Source: S5-327 sp965200975 (GTDB lineage: Bacteria > Chloroflexota > Dehalococcoidia > Lucifugimonadales > Australimonadaceae). Taken from it: 64,000 bases of DNA. Positions 59,041-64,000 of the stretch are shown piece by piece. The notes beneath the pieces are model-generated. The model made no database searches. It saw nothing but the letters and a program-made list of their open reading frames with translations, and was not told where the DNA came from. Each line of letters begins with the position of its first letter. The first letter of the stretch is position 1. The translations under genes and the position numbers were made by a program. Where the stretch lies: positions 124,001 to 188,000 of the forward strand of contig OZ241740.1 in NCBI GenBank assembly GCA_965200975.1, in the 5' to 3' direction.

Positions 59041-59065
59041 CCGCTGCTGATAGAATCAGAAGCGG
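59041..59065 (+). promoter_or_regulatory. Promoter/palindrome before the SLOG gene, at the end of the nuo operon
   Basis: Extended -10 TGaTAGAAT (59048-59056) lies inside a dyad: CCGCT-g-CTGAT / ATCAG-a-AGCGG, 10 pairs around an AGA loop. It could be an operator overlapping the -10, or a hairpin ending nuo transcripts. The ATG follows 15 nt after the -10; no Shine-Dalgarno. Confidence 0.5.
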
Positions 59066-59071
59066 CGCGCT

Positions 59072-59605
59072 ATGGACGACGTTCTCCGGCGGGAAAATGG
59101 CCGCGAGCGGCCTCTCATCATCTCCGTTTTCGGCGGCAGCGACCCGCCTCCTCGGGCTATCGAACTCGCCGAAGAGGTTGGGCGTGAAATCGCTGCGCGC
59201 GGCGCCGCAGTCGTCTGCGGAGGGCTCACCGGCGTGATGGAGGCGGTCTGCCGCGGCGCCAAGTCCGCAGGCGGCGTCACCATCGGCATTATGCCCGGTA
59301 ACGGCCCGTTCGAGGCCAACGCGTTCATCGATTATCCCATCGTCACCGGTATGAGCTACGCCCGAAACGTTATCGTTATGAAGACAGGCCGCGCCGCCAT
59401 CGCGATCGACGGCTCCTACGGCACGCTCTCCGAGATTGCCCACGCCCTCGGCGACGGCATGCCGGTCGTCGCGCTGGAGACGTGGGAGATCCCGCAGCGC
59501 GACGGCTTCCCTCTCCCTGTAATCCCCGCCGACTCGCCCGTCGACGCTGTCGAAAAAGCGATCGCCGCAGCGCGCGAGCGCGACGCCCGCCCGGCGGACG
59601 CGTAG
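59072..59605 (+). CDS. TIGR00725/SLOG-family Rossmann protein
   Basis: 177 residues. SVFGGSDPPPRAIELAEEVG, VVCGGLTGVMEAVCRGAKSAGGVTIGIMPG and ARNVIVMKTGRAAIAIDGSYGTLSEI match the LOG-like TIGR00725 group. These bind nucleotides; related LOG proteins are cytokinin riboside monophosphate phosphoribohydrolases, but the PGGxGT motif is here DGSYGT, so activity is uncertain. Confidence 0.85.
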   Translation: MDDVLRRENGRERPLIISVFGGSDPPPRAIELAEEVGREIAARGAAVVCGGLTGVMEAVCRGAKSAGGVTIGIMPGNGPFEANAFIDYPIVTGMSYARNVIVMKTGRAAIAIDGSYGTLSEIAHALGDGMPVVALETWEIPQRDGFPLPVIPADSPVDAVEKAIAAARERDARPADA

Positions 59606-59627
59606 TGAACCGCAGGAGAACTGCTCT

Positions 59628-60908
59628 ATGTCCCGCATACAAAGCGTCTGCGCCCGCGAGATACTCGACTCGCGGGGAAACCCAACCGTCGAGGCGGTGG
59701 TCGTCCTCGACGACGGCGCCGAGGGTTGGGCCGCCGTCCCTTCCGGCGCGAGCACCGGCGCCCACGAGGCCGTGGAGCTCCGCGACGGCGACTCCGCCCG
59801 CTACGACGGCAAGGGGGTGCAGACCGCTGTCGCAAACGTCAACACCCGCATCGCCGAGGCCGTGCGAGGACTCGACCCCGCCGATCAGGAGGCCGTCGAC
59901 CGCGCGATGCTCGACCTCGACGGCACGCCGGACAAATCGGCGCTCGGCGCAAACGCAATCCTTGCAGTCTCGCTCGCTACGGCGGGCGCCGCAGCGCGGT
60001 CGGCGGGACTGCCCCTCTACCGCCGACTGGGCGACGGCGCTGTCTTGCCCACGCCGATGCTCAACCTGCTGAACGGCGGGCGGCATGCGATGGATTCGAC
60101 GGACTTCCAGGAGTTCATGGTGATGCCCGTAGGGTTCACGAGCTTCCGGGAGGCGCTCCGTTGCGGCGCCGAGGTCTACCAGGCCCTCCGCAAAATCGTC
60201 GCCGCGCGCGGGATGTCCACCAACGTCGGCGATGAAGGCGGCGTTGCGCCGTCTCTCGACACCAACGTGGCGGCGGTCGAACTCCTTATCGAGGCGATCG
60301 AGCGGGCAGGCTACCGACCCGGCGAAGACTGCGTGCTCGCCCTCGACGTCGCAGCCAGCGAGTTCTACGTCGATGGCAAGTACGCGCTCGCCAAAGAGGG
60401 CGCGACCCTCACGTCCGCCGAACTCGTTGGGTACTACGAGGAATGGACGGCCCGGTACCCGATTGTGAGCATCGAGGACGGACTCGTGGAGGACGACTGG
60501 GAAGGCTGGGCGCTTCTCGCCGCCCGGCTCGGCGACCGCGTCCAGCTCGTTGGCGACGACCTCTTCACGACGAACACCGAGCGCATCGCCCGGGGTATCC
60601 GCGAGCGCAGCGCCAACGCTGTGCTGGTGAAACTCAACCAGATAGGCTCGCTCACCGAAACGCGCGCCGCCATTGAGATGACGCAGCAGGCCGGATGGAA
60701 CGCCGTCATTAGCCACCGCTCCGGCGAAACGGAGGACACCGCCATCGCCGACCTCGCTGTCGCCGTGTCCGCCGGCCAAATCAAGACAGGCGCCCCCGCG
60801 CGCAGCGAACGCGTCGCCAAGTACAACCGCCTCCTCCGCATTGAGGCCGAGCTTGGCGACGCCGCAACCTACGCCGGCGCCGCGCCCTTCAGCAACCTCA
60901 GGAGGTGA
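59628..60908 (+). CDS. eno: Enolase
   Basis: 426 residues. AREILDSRGNPTVEAVV, PSGASTGAHEAVELRDGD, GDEGGVAPSL, SIEDGLVEDDW, LVGDDLFTTN and SHRSGETEDTAIADLAV are all conserved, with the metal ligands in place. Interconverts 2-phosphoglycerate and PEP. Follows the SLOG gene by 22 nt. Confidence 0.97.
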   Translation: MSRIQSVCAREILDSRGNPTVEAVVVLDDGAEGWAAVPSGASTGAHEAVELRDGDSARYDGKGVQTAVANVNTRIAEAVRGLDPADQEAVDRAMLDLDGTPDKSALGANAILAVSLATAGAAARSAGLPLYRRLGDGAVLPTPMLNLLNGGRHAMDSTDFQEFMVMPVGFTSFREALRCGAEVYQALRKIVAARGMSTNVGDEGGVAPSLDTNVAAVELLIEAIERAGYRPGEDCVLALDVAASEFYVDGKYALAKEGATLTSAELVGYYEEWTARYPIVSIEDGLVEDDWEGWALLAARLGDRVQLVGDDLFTTNTERIARGIRERSANAVLVKLNQIGSLTETRAAIEMTQQAGWNAVISHRSGETEDTAIADLAVAVSAGQIKTGAPARSERVAKYNRLLRIEAELGDAATYAGAAPFSNLRR

Positions 60909-60912
60909 CCCT

Positions 60913-61374
60913 GTGCCTATTCGCGGCGTCGACCACGTGGAAGTCTGGGCGAAAGACCTGCAGCAGTCGGTCGCCTTCTATACCGAGGTGCTGGGGTTCA
61001 CGCAGCTGCGCTCCACCGTCGCAAAAAGACCCGGCGGCGGCGAACACGCGCAGGTGTGCGTAACCCTCGGAGAGATGATGATCGAACTCATCGCCGCCCC
61101 GCCCCATCGCGCCGGCGAGCAGACAGACCCCGGCGCGATGGGAGTCAAGGCGTTCGCGCTCACCGTCGACGATATGGCCGGAACCGCAGCCTGGCTCAAG
61201 GAGCAGGGCGTGCAGTTCGTGCAGGAGCCGAAACCCGGCTCGTCGTTCAACGGATGGCGCGCCGAAATTCTCGACCCCAACGGAATCGGCATCGAGCTGC
61301 GTGAGTGGATAGGCGACAGCATCCACAACCCGGAGTGGGCTCCGAGCAGCCCGTCGGTCGCCCGCATCGCTTAA
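60913..61374 (+). CDS. VOC (glyoxalase/bleomycin resistance) family protein
   Basis: 153 residues from GTG 60913, 7 nt after GGAGG and 4 nt after the enolase stop. GVDHVEVWAKDLQQSVAFYTEVLGF begins the first beta-alpha-beta module and EILDPNGIGIELREW ends the second, with His and Glu in metal-ligand positions. Methylglyoxal detoxification would fit the glycolytic neighbours, but the substrate is unknown. The open frame continuing upstream overlaps enolase and is not coding. Confidence 0.88.
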   Translation: MPIRGVDHVEVWAKDLQQSVAFYTEVLGFTQLRSTVAKRPGGGEHAQVCVTLGEMMIELIAAPPHRAGEQTDPGAMGVKAFALTVDDMAGTAAWLKEQGVQFVQEPKPGSSFNGWRAEILDPNGIGIELREWIGDSIHNPEWAPSSPSVARIA

Positions 61375-61409
61375 TCTCCCCGCTCTTGTTCCGCGCGATG
61401 CGGGTTCGG

Positions 61410-61441
61410 TAGCATGGCAAGGCGCTCTCAGCGAGAGCGCC
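61410..61441 (+). promoter_or_regulatory. -10 box and 5'-terminal hairpin of gap mRNA
   Basis: TAGCAT (61410-61415) predicts an mRNA start near 61421. There GGCGCTCTC (61421-61429) and GAGAGCGCC (61433-61441) form a perfect 9-bp stem with an AGC loop. The hairpin would be at the extreme 5' end, where it could protect the mRNA; it could equally be an operator or end of the upstream transcript. AAGGAGG precedes the gap ATG. Confidence 0.5.
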
Positions 61442-61463
61442 ATATGAGAAGGAGGCATCGTTT

Positions 61464-62477
61464 ATGACCACCAGAATCGGCATCAACGGCTTCGGACGCA
61501 TCGGCAGACAGGTGCTCCGGGCCACCCTCGAGCGCCATCCCGACGAACTCGAAGTCGTCGCCGTCAACGACCTCGCTCCGCCCAAGGCCAACGCGCACCT
61601 CTTCAAGTACGACTCCAACTACGGACGCTACCCCGGCGAGGTCAGCGCAGCAGACGACGCCATCGAAATCGACGGCAAGCGCATAACCTCGCTCTCGGAG
61701 CGCAACCCGGCCGCCCTCCCGTGGGGCGACCTCGGCGTCGACATCGTCATCGAATCCACAGGGCTCTTTACCCAGCGCGAGAAAGCCGCGGGCCACATCG
61801 AGGCCGGCGCCAAGAAGGTCATCATCTCCGCTCCCGCGACCGGCGAAGACAAGACGCTCGTGCTCGGCGTCAACGCTGACGACTACGACCCCGACTCCCA
61901 CCACATCGTCTCCAATGCGTCGTGCACCACCAACTGCGTCGCCCAGCTCATTAAGGTGTTGAATGACGAGTTCTCCATCCAACGCGGCCTCATGACCACT
62001 GTGCACGCCTACACCAACGACCAGCAGATCCTCGACCAGGTGCACCCGGATATGCGCCGCGCGCGCGCCGCAGCCGCCAACATCATCCCCACCAGCACCG
62101 GCGCCGCAAAGGTCGTCGGCGTCGTCATCCCCGAGCTCAACGGCAGACTGCACGGCATGGCCCTCCGCGTCCCCGTCTCCACCGGCTCGATTACCGACTT
62201 TGTGGCCGACCTGGGCCGCGAAGTCACCAGAGAAGAGGTGAACGAGGCTTTCCGGAGAGCAGCCGAAGGCCATCTCGAGGGCGTCCTCGAATACACCGAA
62301 GACCCCATCGTGAGCAGCGACATCCGGATGAACCCCGCCAGCTGCATCTTCGACGCAGAGGCGACGATGGTGATGGAAGGCAACATGGTGAAAGTCCTCG
62401 GCTGGTACGACAACGAGTGGGGCTACTCCTGCCGCACCTCCGACCTCACCGCAATGATCGCCGGCAAGGGCGTGTAG
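61464..62477 (+). CDS. gap: Glyceraldehyde-3-phosphate dehydrogenase, type I
   Basis: 337 residues. INGFGRIGRQVLRA NAD site, catalytic Cys154 in SNASCTTNCVAQLIK, HAYTNDQ, ATNIIPTSTGAAK-type segment (here AANIIPTSTGAAK) and WYDNEWGYS. Reversible oxidation of GAP to 1,3-bisphosphoglycerate. VNDL after the dinucleotide fold fits NAD preference. Confidence 0.97.
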   Translation: MTTRIGINGFGRIGRQVLRATLERHPDELEVVAVNDLAPPKANAHLFKYDSNYGRYPGEVSAADDAIEIDGKRITSLSERNPAALPWGDLGVDIVIESTGLFTQREKAAGHIEAGAKKVIISAPATGEDKTLVLGVNADDYDPDSHHIVSNASCTTNCVAQLIKVLNDEFSIQRGLMTTVHAYTNDQQILDQVHPDMRRARAAAANIIPTSTGAAKVVGVVIPELNGRLHGMALRVPVSTGSITDFVADLGREVTREEVNEAFRRAAEGHLEGVLEYTEDPIVSSDIRMNPASCIFDAEATMVMEGNMVKVLGWYDNEWGYSCRTSDLTAMIAGKGV

Positions 62478-62573
62478 CGCAGAGCAATTCAGCGTCGCGC
62501 TCCGTCCCTGCTTCCGCGCTGACGCCCCGAAGTAGCGCTGTTGCGCGCGCTCGTCTGCGGACGGGAGTGAGGC

Positions 62574-62592
62574 GGGGATTGATACAATCCCC
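62574..62592 (+). promoter_or_regulatory. Palindromic extended -10 promoter of the GT39-like gene
   Basis: GGGGATTGATACAATCCCC is a perfect palindrome with 8-nt arms and contains the extended -10 TGaTACAAT (62580-62588). The ATG lies 10 nt beyond the -10 and no Shine-Dalgarno fits, so the mRNA is probably leaderless or nearly so. A protein bound to the dyad would block the -10. Confidence 0.6.
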
Positions 62593-62598
62593 GCGCCT

Positions 62599-64000
62599 AT
62601 GAACGACGCGACGCCTACGCCTGAAGCGCCGGCGCCAAATCGCGCGCGGCCGATGGCTGGGCGCCAACTGGCGCTGCTGCTCGTCGTCGTCATCCTCGCG
62701 CTCGTGTTGCGCTTGCAGGGCCTCGATTGGGACGGCGGAAACTTCTACCACCCCGACGAGCGCTCGATATACCTGCGCGCCGAGTGCATGCACCTCGTCC
62801 TCACCGAGGGCGACGGCTGGCGGAACTGCCAAAACCACGACTTCCCTCTCGACGAGCCCGGCTTCCCCAGCCTGACGACACTGCTCGATAAGGACGCGAG
62901 CCCGCTCAATCCGCACTGGTTCCCGCTCGGCTCCATCATCATCTACCTCCTCGTCGGCATCCGATTCCTCCTGGAGCCGTTTATGGACCAGGTGCGCCTG
63001 CAGGACTTCGCCGCCGCCGGACGCGCGCTGGCCGCGTTCGCCGACGCCGCATCGGTCGCGCTGCTTTTCTTCCTGGGCCGCAGACTGTATGGCCAGGGCG
63101 CCGGGCTGCTCGCCGCCGCGCTCTTCGCCTTAACCGTCGCCGCCATTCAGACAACGCACTTCTACCGGCCCGAATCGTTCGTCATTCTGCTTGCGCTCGC
63201 AGCCTTCTGGCAGATGCTTAACGCGCATGAGCGCCGACGCTGGCGCGACCATCTCCTCCTTGGGCTCGTTATCGGCGTTACGTTCGCGTTCAGAGGCAGC
63301 AGCCTGCCGATCCTCGCGCCGGTCGCCCTCGTCTATCTCGCCTTTGTTTGGCGTCAATGGGAGCAAACGCCGTCCCCCGTCGGCGTTGCGCGGGCTGTCG
63401 CGCCCCGGGCGGCGCTGGCGCTGCTGACGGCGGCGATCGCATTCATCGTTCTGCAGCCCTACGCGCTGCTCGACTACCAAAAGTACGTCGCCGATCTCGG
63501 TTGGGAGGTCGGCGTCGCCCGAATGGCTGGGAGCGTGCAGTACACCGTGCAGTACATCGGCACGCCGCTTACCGGCGCCTACGAACTCCGGCAGACTGTG
63601 GTCTGGGCGCTCGGTTTGCCGCTCGGCGTGCTGGCGTGGGGAGGACTCGCCGCGACCGTCGTCGCCGCCTTCCGGCGTCCCCGGATGGGCGACTGGCTGC
63701 TGCTGTCGTGGGTCGTCGTGCTGCTTGCAGGAGTCGTTCCCCTGTTCGAGGTGAAGTTCCTCCGCTATGTGATACCGGTGTTGCCGGTGATGACGCTGCT
63801 GGGGAGCCGGTGGGCGGTCGCCGCCGTCGAGCGCGCCGCAGACCGTAGAGTCTTACGCCGCGTCGCACAGACGATCATCGCGCTGGCGCTGGCCGCGACA
63901 GCCTTCTACGCGCTCGCGTTCGTCAGCACGTACTGGCGCGACCATCCCGGCGTGCAGGCGTCGGAATGGGTGCAGGCCAACGTTCCGCAAGGGGCCGCCA
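62599..64000 (+). CDS. GT39/PMT_2-like membrane glycosyltransferase, N-terminal part
   Basis: At least 467 residues; the frame is still open at the window end. After a span at about 24-40 comes NFYHPDERSIYLRA, containing the acidic HPDE loop typical of GT-C enzymes that use polyprenyl-phosphate sugars. About nine further hydrophobic segments follow (for instance SIIIYLLVGIRFLL, ASVALLFFLGRRLYG). RPESFV in the loop near residue 194 also fits. It would glycosylate proteins or lipids on the outer face. Exact substrate unknown. Confidence 0.85.
   Translation, partial: MNDATPTPEAPAPNRARPMAGRQLALLLVVVILALVLRLQGLDWDGGNFYHPDERSIYLRAECMHLVLTEGDGWRNCQNHDFPLDEPGFPSLTTLLDKDASPLNPHWFPLGSIIIYLLVGIRFLLEPFMDQVRLQDFAAAGRALAAFADAASVALLFFLGRRLYGQGAGLLAAALFALTVAAIQTTHFYRPESFVILLALAAFWQMLNAHERRRWRDHLLLGLVIGVTFAFRGSSLPILAPVALVYLAFVWRQWEQTPSPVGVARAVAPRAALALLTAAIAFIVLQPYALLDYQKYVADLGWEVGVARMAGSVQYTVQYIGTPLTGAYELRQTVVWALGLPLGVLAWGGLAATVVAAFRRPRMGDWLLLSWVVVLLAGVVPLFEVKFLRYVIPVLPVMTLLGSRWAVAAVERAADRRVLRRVAQTIIALALAATAFYALAFVSTYWRDHPGVQASEWVQANVPQGAA

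Overview
The window is a GC-rich bacterial chromosome segment, almost entirely coding. It holds housekeeping genes on both strands and no insertion sequence, prophage, CRISPR array, rRNA or tRNA that I can recognise. My best guess for the source is Chloroflexota (Dehalococcoidia/SAR202-like). This rests on the overall gene set (dgt-dnaG-rpoD cluster, a complex I operon without the NADH module, a T-box in a GC-rich genome, NEW3-domain/ABC cassette). It is an inference, not an identification.

Layout. 0-22 kb: mostly minus-strand genes: dnaX (start only), ybeY, a class II aldolase, an AlkA-type glycosylase and Fpg/Nei, rpoD, dnaG, dgt, a three-gene NEW3/ABC exporter cassette, mazG, an FmdB zinc ribbon, an orphan response regulator, a cysteine synthase/MoeB/Rrf2 group, and fmt. 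Plus-strand genes among them are an orphan ABC ATPase, three membrane proteins and rplY (L25). 22.5-40.4 kb: mostly plus-strand: dnaA, obgE, nadD, pyrE, then gyrB (minus), cmk, plsC, ppdK, a NUDIX protein, glnA and gltB. The gene-orientation switch lies exactly at dnaA, as expected beside a replication origin. 40.4-41.9 kb: a higBA toxin-antitoxin pair whose antitoxin carries an ImmA/IrrE-type peptidase domain, behind a promoter with a perfect palindromic operator. 41.9-48.6 kb: a Trp-specific T-box riboswitch with terminator, then trpE, trpG, an unknown membrane gene, trpD, trpC, trpF, trpB; trpA is absent. 48.7-59.0 kb: complex I nuoABCD-HIJKLMN without nuoEFG. 59-64 kb: a SLOG-type protein, enolase, a VOC protein, GAPDH, and the start of a GT39-like membrane glycosyltransferase cut by the window end.

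Cross-cutting signals. (1) Many genes are preceded by an extended -10 of the form TGcTAnnnT, and several have the start codon only 6-8 nt behind it, implying leaderless mRNAs. (2) A 39-nt hairpin repeat occurs at least three times (plus degenerate tandem copies), each within about 16 nt of a stop codon. (3) A separate 62-nt repeat occurs twice, once fused to a copy of the hairpin repeat. (4) Small palindromes overlap -10 boxes or sit at predicted mRNA 5' ends in several places.

The genes suggest a biosynthetically capable cell (Trp, Gln/Glu, Cys, pyrimidines, NAD) with glycolysis/gluconeogenesis through PPDK, enolase and GAPDH, and a respiratory complex I that must take electrons from something other than a locally encoded NADH module.
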